From Mycolicibacterium crocinum (lineage in GTDB: Bacteria; Actinomycetota; Actinomycetes; Mycobacteriales; Mycobacteriaceae): a DNA stretch of 64,000 nucleotides. The translations under genes and the position numbers were made by a program. Shown piece after piece: positions 42,549-51,794 of this stretch. How positions within the stretch are numbered: the first letter of the stretch is position 1; every line of letters begins with the position of its first letter. The notes under the pieces are model-generated. The model was given only the letters and a program-made list of their open reading frames with translations. It ran no database searches and was not told where the DNA came from. Location: contig NZ_CP092362.2 in assembly GCF_022370635.2 (NCBI RefSeq), positions 5,332,001 to 5,396,000 on the forward strand, written 5' to 3'.

Positions 42549-43708
42549 TAGCCCTTCACCTCTCGAGGAAGGCCGAGCACCCGCTCGGCGATGATGTTGC
42601 GTTGGATCTCGTTGGACCCGCCGTAGATTGTGTCAGCCCGCGAGAACAGGAACAGCCGCTGCCACTCGTCGAATTCCCCGTCGGCCAGCAGCAGCCCGGA
42701 GCGGCCCTTGATGTCCATGGCCAGCTCGCCGAGATCGCGATGCCAGTTCGCCCACAACAGCTTTGACACTGAATCTTTTCCGGCGGCTTCACCGCCTCCT
42801 TCGACGTCCATCGTCGCCAGCGCGTAGGACCGCATGGTCTGCAGTCCGGCCCAGGACCGGGCGAGCCGCTCCCGGATCAGCGGATCATCGATCGCGCCGG
42901 TGGTCTTGGCCAGCTCGGCGATACCGGAAAGCTCACGCGCATAACGGATCTGCTGACCCAGCGTGGACACTCCGCGCTCGAAGGTCAGCAATCCCATCGC
43001 CACCCGCCAGCCGTCACCCGGTTCGCCGACCACCAGGTCGGCATTGGTGCGCGCGTCGGTGAAGAACACCTCGTTGAATTCCGAGTCACCGGTCAGCTGG
43101 ATGATCGGGCGGATCTCCACCCCGGGCTGGTCCAGCGGCACCAGCAGGAACGACAGGCCGGCATGCCGCTTGGAGCCCTTCTCGGTGCGGGCCACGACGA
43201 AGCACCACTGCGCCCAGTGGGCCAGCGACGTCCAGACCTTCTGACCGTTGATCACCCACTCATCCCCGTCGAGGACGGCAGCGGTCGAGACGTTGGCCAG
43301 GTCGCTGCCCGCACCCGGCTCCGAGTAGCCCTGCGACCACAGCTCGGTGACGTCGAGGATCTTCGGCAGGAACCGCTGCTGTTGTTCGGGGGTGCCGAAC
43401 GCGATCAGCGTCGGCCCGAGCAGTTCTTCACCGAAGTGGTTGACCTTGTCGGGTGCGTCGGCCTTCGCGTACTCCTCGTAGAAGGCCACCCGATGGGCCA
43501 CCGACAAGCCGCGGCCGCCGTGCTCGACCGGCCAGCCCAGGCAGGTCAGGCCCGCGGCGGCAAGATGCCGATTCCAGGCCAGCCGCTCCTCGAAGGCCTC
43601 ATGCTCGCGACCCGGGCCGCCGAGACCCTTGAGCGCGGCGTATTCACCGACGAGATTGTCGGCCAGCCACTCACGGACCTCCGCCCGGAACTCCTCGACC
43701 GTGATCAC
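42548..43708 (-). CDS. fadE30: Acyl-CoA dehydrogenase FadE30
   Basis: A 386-residue ACAD with SQGYSEPGAGSDLANVST, NGQKVWTSLAHWAQ and the C-terminal GGSNEIQRNIIAERVLGLPREV. The homologue desaturates 5-hydroxy-HIC-CoA after FadD3. The start is GTG at 43708, only 16 bases from the KstR2 operator. It is first gene of the leftward operon. Confidence 0.92.
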   Translation of the reverse strand: MITVEEFRAEVREWLADNLVGEYAALKGLGGPGREHEAFEERLAWNRHLAAAGLTCLGWPVEHGGRGLSVAHRVAFYEEYAKADAPDKVNHFGEELLGPTLIAFGTPEQQQRFLPKILDVTELWSQGYSEPGAGSDLANVSTAAVLDGDEWVINGQKVWTSLAHWAQWCFVVARTEKGSKRHAGLSFLLVPLDQPGVEIRPIIQLTGDSEFNEVFFTDARTNADLVVGEPGDGWRVAMGLLTFERGVSTLGQQIRYARELSGIAELAKTTGAIDDPLIRERLARSWAGLQTMRSYALATMDVEGGGEAAGKDSVSKLLWANWHRDLGELAMDIKGRSGLLLADGEFDEWQRLFLFSRADTIYGGSNEIQRNIIAERVLGLPREVKG

Positions 43709-43724
43709 CCTTGTAGGCTAACCT

Positions 43725-43738
43725 ACCAAGCACTTGCT
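43725..43738. promoter_or_regulatory. KstR2 operator between fadE30 and fadD3
   Basis: ACCAAGCACTTGCT fits AnCAAGnnCTTGnT with exact CAAG/CTTG halves. It lies 16 bases from the fadE30 start and 50 bases from the fadD3 start, so both divergent operons should respond together. Confidence 0.87.
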
Positions 43739-43788
43739 TTGTTAGCCCGGGACCCGATGCACCGGGTATCAAGCCTTGAGGAGTCTCG

Positions 43789-45327
43789 ATGACGAGCCGA
43801 CCGCGCACCACACCTGGGGTGTTGGACCGGATGGCCGTTGAATTCGCCGACCACGACGCCCTGATCACCGATGATCGCAGCTTCACGTTCGCCGACCTGC
43901 GCGACGAGGTACGCCGGGCGGCCGCCGCCATCATCGGGCTCGGTGTGCAACCCGGCGACAAGGTCGCCATCTGGTCGCCGAACACCTGGCACTGGGTGAT
44001 CGCCTGCCTGGCCATCCAGTACGCCGGCGCGGTGATGGTGCCGTTGAACACTCGCTACACCGCCTCCGAAGCCGCCGACATTCTGGCCCGCACCGAAGCG
44101 CCCGTGCTGTTCGGCATGGGCCGCTTCCTGGGCGCCGACCGGGTGAGCGAGCTGGACCGGGCCGCGCTGCCCGCGCTGCGGCACATCGTCCGCATTCCGA
44201 TCGACGAGGCCGACGGAACCTGGGACGAGTTCCTGGCCGGTCCGCAGGCAGAGGTGTCGGAGGTGGACGCCCGCGCCGCGGCGGTGCGCCCCGACGACCC
44301 GTCCGATGTCCTGTTCACTTCGGGCACCACCGGCCGCAGCAAAGGTGTGCTCTGCGCGCACCGGCAGTCGCTGGCCGCCCCGGCGGCGTGGGCGGAGTGC
44401 GGCCAACTCACCAGCGCCGACCGCTATCTGTGCATCAACCCGTTCTTCCACAACTTCGGGTACAAGGCCGGCATCCTGGCCTGCCTGCAGACCGGTGCCA
44501 CACTGATCCCTCAGCTGACCTTCGACCCCGAGCAGGCCATGCGGGTGATCGCCGAGAAGCGCATCACCGTGGTACCCGGACCGCCGACGATCTTCCAGAC
44601 GCTGTTGGATCACCCGGCCCGCAAGCAGTACGACCTGAGCTCGCTGCGGTTCGCGGTGACCGGTGCGGCGACCGTGCCCGTCGTGCTGATCGAACGCATG
44701 CAGGCCGAGCTCGACTTCGACATCGTGCTCACCGCATACGGACTCACCGAGGCCAATGGGTTCGGCACCATGTGCCGGGCCGACGATGACGCCGTCACCG
44801 TGGCCACCACCTGCGGTCGTCCGATCGCCGACTTCGAGTTGCGCATCGACTCCCCGGACGACACCGGTGCCGGTGAGGTGCTTCTGCGCGGGCCGAACGT
44901 GATGCTGGGTTATCTCGACGATCCGGCGGCGACGGCAGCGGCGATCGACAGCGACGGCTGGCTGCACACCGGTGATGTCGGCACCGTCGACGAGGCGGGG
45001 AATCTGCGAATCACCGACCGGCTCAAGGACATGTACATCTGCGGCGGCTTCAACGTCTATCCCGCCGAGATCGAGCAGGTGCTGGCCCGACTCGAGGGGG
45101 TGGCCGACGCCGCCGTCATCGGTGTGCCCGACGAACGTCTCGGCGAGGTCGGACGCGCGTTCATCGTGCGCCGTCCCGACAGCGATCTCGACGAGCAGGC
45201 CGTGATCGACTACACCAAGAAACACCTGGCCAATTTCAAGACCCCGCGCTCGGTGGTCTTCGTGGAAGCACTGCCACGAAACCCCGGCGGCAAAGTGGTC
45301 AAACCCACACTGCGAGAGATGGTTTGA
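43789..45327 (+). CDS. fadD3: HIP-CoA ligase FadD3
   Basis: A 512-residue adenylate-forming ligase (Rv3561). The P-loop is FTSGTTGRSKG, with AYGLTEANGFG and the hinge DRLKDMYICGGFNVYP; the catalytic Lys is in NPGGKVVKP. It loads CoA onto the C/D-ring propionate (HIP), making the KstR2 inducer. GAGGAG lies before the ATG, and the stop overlaps fadE31 (TGATG). Confidence 0.95.
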   Translation: MTSRPRTTPGVLDRMAVEFADHDALITDDRSFTFADLRDEVRRAAAAIIGLGVQPGDKVAIWSPNTWHWVIACLAIQYAGAVMVPLNTRYTASEAADILARTEAPVLFGMGRFLGADRVSELDRAALPALRHIVRIPIDEADGTWDEFLAGPQAEVSEVDARAAAVRPDDPSDVLFTSGTTGRSKGVLCAHRQSLAAPAAWAECGQLTSADRYLCINPFFHNFGYKAGILACLQTGATLIPQLTFDPEQAMRVIAEKRITVVPGPPTIFQTLLDHPARKQYDLSSLRFAVTGAATVPVVLIERMQAELDFDIVLTAYGLTEANGFGTMCRADDDAVTVATTCGRPIADFELRIDSPDDTGAGEVLLRGPNVMLGYLDDPAATAAAIDSDGWLHTGDVGTVDEAGNLRITDRLKDMYICGGFNVYPAEIEQVLARLEGVADAAVIGVPDERLGEVGRAFIVRRPDSDLDEQAVIDYTKKHLANFKTPRSVVFVEALPRNPGGKVVKPTLREMV

Positions 45328-46481
45328 TGGATCTCAGCTACGACGACGCCACCGAAGAGTTCCGCAACGAGGTGCGGAGCTTCCTGGCGGCCCACAAAGA
45401 CTCGTTCCCGACGAAGTCCTACGACAACGCCGAAGGGTTCGAACAGCACCGGCGCTGGGACCGCATCTTGTTCGATGCGGGCCTGTCGGTGGTGACCTGG
45501 CCGGAGAAGTACGGCGGCCGGGACGCCACCCTGCTGCAGTGGGTGGCCTACGAGGAGGAGTACTTCCGCGCCGGCGCGCCCGGGCGGGCCAGCGCCAACG
45601 GCACGTCGATGCTCGCGCCCACCCTGTTCGCGCACGGCACCGAAGAACAGCTCGACCGGGTCTTGCCCAAAATGGCCAGCGGCGAGGAGATTTGGGCCCA
45701 GGCCTGGTCGGAGCCGGAGTCCGGTAGCGACCTGGCGTCGCTGCGCTCGACGGCCACTCAGACCGACGGCGGGTGGTTGCTCAACGGCCAGAAGATCTGG
45801 AGCAGCCGGGCGCCGTTCGGCGACCGTGCATTCGGTCTATTCCGCTCCGACCCCAGCGCCGAACGTCATCGCGGTTTGACCTACTTCATGTTCGACCTCA
45901 AGGCCGACGGGGTGACCGTCCGGCCCATCGCCCAGCTCGGCGGCGACACCGGCTTCGGAGAAGTGTTCCTGGACAACGTCTTCGTGCCCGACGCCGATGT
46001 GATCGGCGCTGTCCATGACGGCTGGCGCGCGGCGATGAGTACGTCGAGCAACGAGCGCGGCATGTCGCTGCGCAGCCCGGCGCGTTTCCTGGCACCAGCC
46101 GAACGGCTGGTGTCGGAGTGGCACAGCCGTGGCGCCGACCCGGCGTTCGCCGACCGGGTCGCCGATGCGTGGATCAAGGCGCAGGCGTATCGACTGCACA
46201 CCTTCGGCACCGTCACCCGCATCGCCGCCGGCGGTGAACTCGGGGCCGAGTCGTCGGTTACCAAGGTGTTCTGGTCGGATCTCGACGTCGCGCTGCACCA
46301 GACGGCACTGGAGCTCCGTGGGGCCGACGCCGAACTGACCGACACCTGGACCGAGGGTCTGCTGTTCGCACTCGGCGGCCCGATCTACGCCGGTACCAAC
46401 GAGATTCAGCGCAACATCATCGCCGAGCGGCTGCTCGGGCTGCCCCGAGAAAGCTCAGCGAGCGCAGGAGCGAAGAAATGA
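45327..46481 (+). CDS. fadE31: Acyl-CoA dehydrogenase FadE31
   Basis: A 384-residue ACAD with AQAWSEPESGSDLASLRS, NGQKIWSSRAPFGD and TNEIQRNIIAERLLGLPRE. ATG at 45327 is used; the TTG three bases earlier is unlikely. It keeps the full catalytic and FAD-binding core, unlike FadE32 and FadE33, and probably forms heteromers with them. Confidence 0.9.
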   Translation: MDLSYDDATEEFRNEVRSFLAAHKDSFPTKSYDNAEGFEQHRRWDRILFDAGLSVVTWPEKYGGRDATLLQWVAYEEEYFRAGAPGRASANGTSMLAPTLFAHGTEEQLDRVLPKMASGEEIWAQAWSEPESGSDLASLRSTATQTDGGWLLNGQKIWSSRAPFGDRAFGLFRSDPSAERHRGLTYFMFDLKADGVTVRPIAQLGGDTGFGEVFLDNVFVPDADVIGAVHDGWRAAMSTSSNERGMSLRSPARFLAPAERLVSEWHSRGADPAFADRVADAWIKAQAYRLHTFGTVTRIAAGGELGAESSVTKVFWSDLDVALHQTALELRGADAELTDTWTEGLLFALGGPIYAGTNEIQRNIIAERLLGLPRESSASAGAKK

Positions 46482-47431
46482 AATTCGCACTCGACGAACA
46501 GCAGCGGGACTTCGCCGCCAGTATCGACGCCGCTTTGGGGGCCGCCGACGTACCCGGCGCGGTGCGGGCGTGGTCCGACGGTGACACCGCGCCCGCCCGC
46601 AAGATCTGGTCGGCGTTGACCGACCTGGGCGTCACCGCCCTGGCGGTGGCGGAGAAGTATGACGGCATCGAGGCCCACCCCGTCGATCTGGTGGTCGCTC
46701 TGGAGCGCCTCGGCCGCTGGAATGTTCCCGGGCCGGTCGCGGAATCCATTGCGGTGGCGCCCGTTCTGCTGGCCGGCGATGACCGTTCGGCCGCTCTGGC
46801 CGCCGGCGAGTTGATCGCGACGGTCGCACTGCCGCCCTCGGTACCGCGTGCGGTCAATGCCGACTTCGCCGGGCTGACGCTGGTAGCGCAGGACGGCTCC
46901 GTCAGCGACGCCACCGTCGGTGACGGACACTCCTCCGTCGACCCCAGCCGCACGCTGTTCGACGTCACCGCCGGAGACCCTCGGGACGCCGATGTGGCCC
47001 GGGCGTACGAGTTCGGCGCGTTGGCGACCGCGGCTCAGCTGGTCGGCGCCGCCCAGGCGATGCTGGACATGTCGGTCGAATACGCCAAGCAGCGCAGCCA
47101 ATTCGGCCGGATCATCGGCAGCTACCAGGCGATCAAGCACAAGCTCGCCGACGTTCACATCGCGGTGGAGCTGGCCCGTCCGCTGGTTTACGGCGCGGCG
47201 CTGTCGCTGGCCGACGGATCCCCCGACACCGCGCGAGACGTCAGCGCCGCCAAGGCCGCCGCCTCAGACGCGGCGCTGCTGTCGGCGCGGTCGTCGCTGC
47301 AGACCCACGGCGCTATCGGCTTCACGTCCGAACACGACCTGTCGCTGTGGCTGTTGCGGGTCCAGGCGCTGCATTCGGCATGGGGCGATCCCACCAGCCA
47401 TCGCCGTCGAGTGCTGGAGGCACTGGCATGA
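46478..47431 (+). CDS. fadE32: Acyl-CoA dehydrogenase FadE32
   Basis: A 317-residue short ACAD-like subunit, with AAQLVGAAQAMLDMSVEYAKQRSQFGRIIGSYQAIKH-type helices (KQRSQFGRIIGSYQ seen) and LQTHGAIGFTSEHDLSLWL. The central beta domain is reduced, as in heteromeric actinobacterial dehydrogenases. It overlaps fadE31 and fadE33 by 4 bases each. Confidence 0.88.
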   Translation: MKFALDEQQRDFAASIDAALGAADVPGAVRAWSDGDTAPARKIWSALTDLGVTALAVAEKYDGIEAHPVDLVVALERLGRWNVPGPVAESIAVAPVLLAGDDRSAALAAGELIATVALPPSVPRAVNADFAGLTLVAQDGSVSDATVGDGHSSVDPSRTLFDVTAGDPRDADVARAYEFGALATAAQLVGAAQAMLDMSVEYAKQRSQFGRIIGSYQAIKHKLADVHIAVELARPLVYGAALSLADGSPDTARDVSAAKAAASDAALLSARSSLQTHGAIGFTSEHDLSLWLLRVQALHSAWGDPTSHRRRVLEALA

Positions 47432-48375
47432 CATCCACCGAAGAACGGCAGATGCTCCGCGACACCGTCGCGGCACTGGTAGAGAAGCACGCCTCACCGG
47501 CTGCGGTGCGCGAGGCGATGGAATCCGATCGGGGCTACGACGAGTCGCTGTGGTCGAAGCTGTGTGAGCAGGTCGGTGTCGCCGCCCTGGTGGTCCCCGA
47601 GGAACTCGGTGGCGCCGGTGGTGAATTGGCCGACGCCGCAGCAGTTCTCGAGGAGCTGGGCCGTGGCCTGGTTCCCACGCCGCTGCTCGGTACGACACTG
47701 GCCGAGCTGGCCCTGCTGGCCGCCGACGAGCCCGACAGCGACGCGCTCGAGCAGCTGGCCGCCGGGGAGTCGATCGGCGCCGTGGTGTTCGACCCGGGCT
47801 ACGTGGTCAACGGTGACGTCGCCGACGTGGTGGTGGGCATCGAGGATGAGTCACTGGTTCGCTGGAACGACGTCACCGCCGAAGCGGTGACCACGATGGA
47901 TCCCACCCGCAGACTGGCCCGGCTCACTGCCGGATCCACCGTGGCGATCGGCACCGACCCCGGCCTGGCCGACACCGCGGCGATCCTGTTGGCGGCCGAG
48001 CAGATCGGTGCGGCCTCGCGCTGCCTGGAGCTCACCGTCGATTACACCAAGGAGCGGGTGCAATTCGGCCGCGCGATCGGCAGCTTCCAGGCGCTCAAGC
48101 ACCGGATGGCTGATCTGTACGTCGCGGTGCAGTCCGCTCGTGCGGTGGTCAACGACGCCATCGCAGCGCCGTCGCCGACATCGGCGGCGCTGGCCCGGCT
48201 GGCCGCGACCGAGGCATTCACCAAGGTGGCGGGCGAAGCGATCCAAATGCACGGCGGTATCGCGATCACCTGGGAGCACGACATCCAGCTGTACTTCAAG
48301 CGGGCGCACGGCAGTGCCCAGCTGCTCGGCTCGGTCGGCGACCAACTGCGTCGGCTCGAATCCGAAGTGCTTTAG
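47428..48375 (+). CDS. fadE33: Acyl-CoA dehydrogenase FadE33
   Basis: A 315-residue short ACAD-like subunit starting MTSTEERQM. It contains ERVQFGRAIGSFQALKHRMAD and IQMHGGIAITWEHDIQLYF. An open frame continues upstream to 47347, but the ATGA overlap with fadE32 marks the true start. Known for M. tuberculosis: FadE31-33 partners act on ring C/D intermediates. Confidence 0.88.
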   Translation: MTSTEERQMLRDTVAALVEKHASPAAVREAMESDRGYDESLWSKLCEQVGVAALVVPEELGGAGGELADAAAVLEELGRGLVPTPLLGTTLAELALLAADEPDSDALEQLAAGESIGAVVFDPGYVVNGDVADVVVGIEDESLVRWNDVTAEAVTTMDPTRRLARLTAGSTVAIGTDPGLADTAAILLAAEQIGAASRCLELTVDYTKERVQFGRAIGSFQALKHRMADLYVAVQSARAVVNDAIAAPSPTSAALARLAATEAFTKVAGEAIQMHGGIAITWEHDIQLYFKRAHGSAQLLGSVGDQLRRLESEVL

Positions 48376-48385
48376 CCTGAGTCAG

Positions 48386-49555
48386 GTGAACAACCGCGTT
48401 GCCCTGCGAGCCGGAATCCCGCCGTTCTATGTGATGGACGTGTGGCTGGCCGCCGCGGAGCGGCAGCGCACCCACGGTGATCTGGTGAACCTGTCGGCCG
48501 GACAGCCCAGCGTCGGCGCGCCCGAACCGGTGCGCGCGGCCGCCGCGGCTGCGCTGGAGGCGAACCAGCTGGGCTATACCGTCGCGCTGGGCATCCCGGA
48601 ATTGCGGCAGGCGATCGCGGGTTCCTACGCCGACCGCTACGGCCTGGACGTCAGCGCCGACGACGTGGTGGTGACGACCGGATCGTCGGGCGGTTTCCTG
48701 CTGGCATTCCTGGCGTGCTTCGACGCCGGCGACCGGGTGGCCATCGCCAGCCCCGGCTATCCCTGCTACCGCAATATCCTGTCCGCGCTCGGCTGTGAAG
48801 TCGTCGAGATCCCATGCGGGCCCGAGACCCGATTCCAGCCGACGGTGCAGATGCTGGCCGAACTCGACCCGCCGGTGCAGGGCGTGATCGTCGCAAGCCC
48901 GGCCAACCCCACCGGCACGGTGATCCCGCCCGAGGAGCTCGCGGCGATCGCGACGTGGTGCGATGCGACCGGGGCCCGGCTGATCAGCGATGAGGTGTAC
49001 CACGGGCTCGTCTATCCCGGCGCACCCGAGACCTCGTGCGCATGGCAGACGTCACGCAATGCCGTTGTGGCGAACAGCTTTTCGAAGTACTTCGCGATGA
49101 CGGGCTGGCGACTGGGCTGGCTGCTGGTACCGGAGGAACTGCGTCGCGCGGTCGACTGCCTCACCGGCAACTTCACGATCTGCCCGCCGGTACTGCCGCA
49201 GTACGCTGCGGTGGCGGCGTTCACTCCCGAGTCCATCGCGGAATGCGAAGGCCACCTGCACCACTATGCGGCCAATCGGGAGCGGCTGCTGACCGGGTTG
49301 CGGGAGATCGGCCTGACCCGGCTGGCCCCCACCGACGGGGCGTTCTACGTCTACGCCGACGTCTCCGATTTCACGTCGGACTCGTTGGGCTTCTGCGAAA
49401 AGCTCTTGGCCGACACCGGATTGGCGATCGCCCCGGGGATCGACTTCGACACCGTGCGCGGCGGGTCGTTCGTGCGGCTGTCGTTCGCCGGGCCGACGAG
49501 CGATATCGAGGAGGCGCTACGCCGCCTCGGAGCCTGGCTTCCGACTGTCCGTTGA
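48386..49555 (+). CDS. aspB: PLP-dependent aminotransferase (Rv3565, AspB-like)
   Basis: A 389-residue fold-type I aminotransferase. The cofactor Lys is in VVANSFSKYFAMTGWRLGW, and other contacts are GSSGGFLLAF, SPANPTG and the C-terminal FVRLSFAG. The start is GTG at 48386 with CAGG upstream, 10 bases after fadE33. Longer in-frame sequence upstream is a shadow of fadE33. Its role in sterol breakdown is not established; it is last in the fadD3 operon. Confidence 0.85.
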   Translation: MNNRVALRAGIPPFYVMDVWLAAAERQRTHGDLVNLSAGQPSVGAPEPVRAAAAAALEANQLGYTVALGIPELRQAIAGSYADRYGLDVSADDVVVTTGSSGGFLLAFLACFDAGDRVAIASPGYPCYRNILSALGCEVVEIPCGPETRFQPTVQMLAELDPPVQGVIVASPANPTGTVIPPEELAAIATWCDATGARLISDEVYHGLVYPGAPETSCAWQTSRNAVVANSFSKYFAMTGWRLGWLLVPEELRRAVDCLTGNFTICPPVLPQYAAVAAFTPESIAECEGHLHHYAANRERLLTGLREIGLTRLAPTDGAFYVYADVSDFTSDSLGFCEKLLADTGLAIAPGIDFDTVRGGSFVRLSFAGPTSDIEEALRRLGAWLPTVR

Positions 49556-49570
49556 GGGCGCACTCTCGCC

Positions 49571-50317
49571 TCAGCGAGCGCTCCAGCCGCCGTCCATCGT
49601 GTACGACGCACCGGTCACCATCGCCGCGGCGGGTGATGCCAGCCAGCCGACCAGATCGGCGACCTCCTCGGGTTCGACCAGCCGCTTGATCGCGCTCTCG
49701 CTGAGCAGGATCGTCTCCAACACTTCCTGCTCGTCGATGCCGTGCGTGCGGGCCTGATCGGCAATCTGCTTGGTCACCAACGGCGTTCGCACATAGCCCG
49801 GGTTCACGCAGTTGCTGGTGACGCCGTGCGGGCCACCTTCCAGCGCGGTCACCTTGGACAGCCCCTCGAGACCGTGCTTAGCCGTGACGTAGGCGACCTT
49901 GAACTCCGAGGCTCGCAGCCCGTGGATCGAGGAGATGTTGATGATGCGGCCGAACCCCCGCTCGTACATCGCCGGCAGCACCGCGCGCACGAGCAGAAAC
50001 GGTGCCTCCACCATCAACGCGAGCAGCGTGCGGAACTTCTCCGGCGGATAGTCAACGATCGCGTCGATCGCCTGCAGGCCGGCATTGTTGACCAGGATGT
50101 CGAACGGAAGGTGCAACTCCTCCAGCGACTTGACGTCGAGAAGGTCTACTTCCCAAGCCTTTCCACCGATCTCGCCGGCCAGCGCGGTGGCCCCGGCACC
50201 GTCGATGTCGGCGACCGTGACCTTCGCCCCGCGGGCGGCCAGCTCACGTGCGCACGCCGCGCCGATACCGCTGGCCGCACCGGTGACCAGGGCAGAGCGC
50301 CCGTCCAGTGCGGTCAT
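49571..50317 (-). CDS. 3-hydroxybutyrate dehydrogenase-like SDR
   Basis: A 248-residue SDR with TGAASGIGAACA, NNAGLQAID, the Ser in NISSIHGLRAS and YVTAKHG, followed by NCVNPGYVRTPLV. These last blocks are typical of D-3-hydroxybutyrate dehydrogenase. It overlaps the MFS gene by 4 bases, so uptake and oxidation of a hydroxy acid may be coupled (inference). Confidence 0.82.
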   Translation of the reverse strand: MTALDGRSALVTGAASGIGAACARELAARGAKVTVADIDGAGATALAGEIGGKAWEVDLLDVKSLEELHLPFDILVNNAGLQAIDAIVDYPPEKFRTLLALMVEAPFLLVRAVLPAMYERGFGRIINISSIHGLRASEFKVAYVTAKHGLEGLSKVTALEGGPHGVTSNCVNPGYVRTPLVTKQIADQARTHGIDEQEVLETILLSESAIKRLVEPEEVADLVGWLASPAAAMVTGASYTMDGGWSAR

Positions 50318-51669
50318 GCCGGCGCCGCGGCGGACGTCGACCGGCCATCGCGCTGCGCATCGGCGGTGTCGATGTCGGCGAGATCAATGCCCTTGGTCTC
50401 TCGGGCGAACGCCAGCGCGATGAGCGTGATCACCGCCGCGCCGGCCAGGTAGACCGCGATCGGCACCGCCGACTTGTAGACCTCCAGCAGCTTCACCGCG
50501 ATGATCGGCGCCAGCGACCCGGCGAAGATCGCGGTGACCTGATAGCCCAGGGACACACCGGAATAGCGCATGCGCGTCGGGAACATCTCGGCCATCAGCG
50601 CCGGCTGTGGCGCGTACATCAACGCATGGATCACCAGACCGAGAATGATCGAGCTCATGATCAGTAGGTAGTGCCCGCTGTTCATCATCGGGAAGGCGAC
50701 GAAGCCCCACACGCCGGCACCGAGCGCACCGACCAGGTAGACCGGCTTGCGGCCGAAGCGGTCCGACATCCGTCCCGCGTATGGGATGACCACGAAATGC
50801 ACCGCGTGCGCGGCCAACAGCCACCACAGGATGTCGCTGGTGTCGGCATGCACCTGCACCTTGAGATAGGTGATCGAGAAGGTGACCACCAGGTAGTACA
50901 TGATGTTCTCCGCGACGCGTAGCCCCATGGCGGTGAAAACTCCACGCGGATAACGCTTCAGGACCTCGACGACGCCGTACGAGCTGGCCTTGATCTGCTC
51001 GGCCTCCTTCTGCGCCTCGACGAAGATGGGGGCGTCGCTGACCTTGGTGCGGATGTAGTAGCCGATCAGCACCACCACCGCGGACAGCCAGAACCCGACG
51101 CGCCACCCCCAGGACAGGAACGCGGTTTCGGACAGCGTCGTGGTCACCGACAGCAACACCACGGTGGCGAGGATGTTGCCCACCGGCACGCCGGCCTGCG
51201 GCCAACTCGCCCAGAATCCGCGCTCCCGGTCGGGGCTGTGCTCGGCGACCAACAGCACCGCACCGCCCCACTCCCCGCCGACCGCGAAGCCCTGAAGGAA
51301 TCGCAGGACCACCAGGAGCGCCGGCGCCCAGTAGCCGATCTGCGCGAACGTCGGTAGGCAGCCCATCAGGAATGTCGACGCACCAACGAGCACCAGGCTG
51401 AACTGCAGCAGTTTCTTGCGCCCGTACTTGTCGCCGAAATGGCCGAACACGATGCCGCCGAGCGGACGCGCCGCGAAGCCGACCGCATACGTGATGAACG
51501 CGGCGAGGATGGCGTCGAGGTCGCTGGTGCCCTTGGCGAAGAAGATCTTGTTGAAGACCAACGTGGCCGCAGTGCCGTAGAGGAAAAACTCGTACCACTC
51601 GACGACGGTGCCGGCCATCGAGGCGGCGACCACCTTGCGTAGGTTGCCGGCCACATTGGTCACGCTCAT
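50314..51669 (-). CDS. MFS transporter of the metabolite:H+ symporter type
   Basis: A 451-residue transporter with about 12 membrane segments. Signatures are GTVVEWYEFFLYG at the start, FGHFGDKYGRKK in loop 2-3, RFLQGFAVGGEWGGA and DRFGRKPVYL in loop 8-9, all of the MHS (proline/betaine, shikimate, dicarboxylate) group. ATG at 51669 with GGAGGG upstream is chosen. With the downstream dehydrogenase and divergent LysR gene it looks like a small catabolic unit for a hydroxy or keto acid. Confidence 0.85.
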   Translation of the reverse strand: MSVTNVAGNLRKVVAASMAGTVVEWYEFFLYGTAATLVFNKIFFAKGTSDLDAILAAFITYAVGFAARPLGGIVFGHFGDKYGRKKLLQFSLVLVGASTFLMGCLPTFAQIGYWAPALLVVLRFLQGFAVGGEWGGAVLLVAEHSPDRERGFWASWPQAGVPVGNILATVVLLSVTTTLSETAFLSWGWRVGFWLSAVVVLIGYYIRTKVSDAPIFVEAQKEAEQIKASSYGVVEVLKRYPRGVFTAMGLRVAENIMYYLVVTFSITYLKVQVHADTSDILWWLLAAHAVHFVVIPYAGRMSDRFGRKPVYLVGALGAGVWGFVAFPMMNSGHYLLIMSSIILGLVIHALMYAPQPALMAEMFPTRMRYSGVSLGYQVTAIFAGSLAPIIAVKLLEVYKSAVPIAVYLAGAAVITLIALAFARETKGIDLADIDTADAQRDGRSTSAAAPA

Positions 51670-51776
51670 CGGTGTCCCTCCTCGGTAAGCCCTAATGCCC
51701 CCATGTGACCGCAGCCACACGTCGCTGAGTATTCGCGCACGTCGACATGGGCGCAATGGCGAAACGCGCAGGAGAC

Positions 51777-51794
51777 ATCTGCGAATATGCAGAT
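51777..51794. promoter_or_regulatory. Palindrome abutting the LysR start, likely autoregulatory site
   Basis: ATCTGC and GCAGAT are separated by GAATAT; the right arm ends at the base before the ATG at 51795. A further GCGAATA (51781-51787) pairs with TATTCGC about 50 bases upstream. The spacing fits a LysR-type box in the 125-base gap to the MFS start. Confidence 0.5.

Noticed and set aside
43723..45225. 500-codon open frame on the - strand opposite fadD3
   Set aside because: fadD3 is unambiguous (FTSGTTGRSKG). The opposite frame is a codon-position shadow.
48008..48385. Upstream extension of the aminotransferase gene
   Set aside because: It overlaps fadE33, which has ACAD motifs. GTG at 48386 fits the aminotransferase N-terminus.
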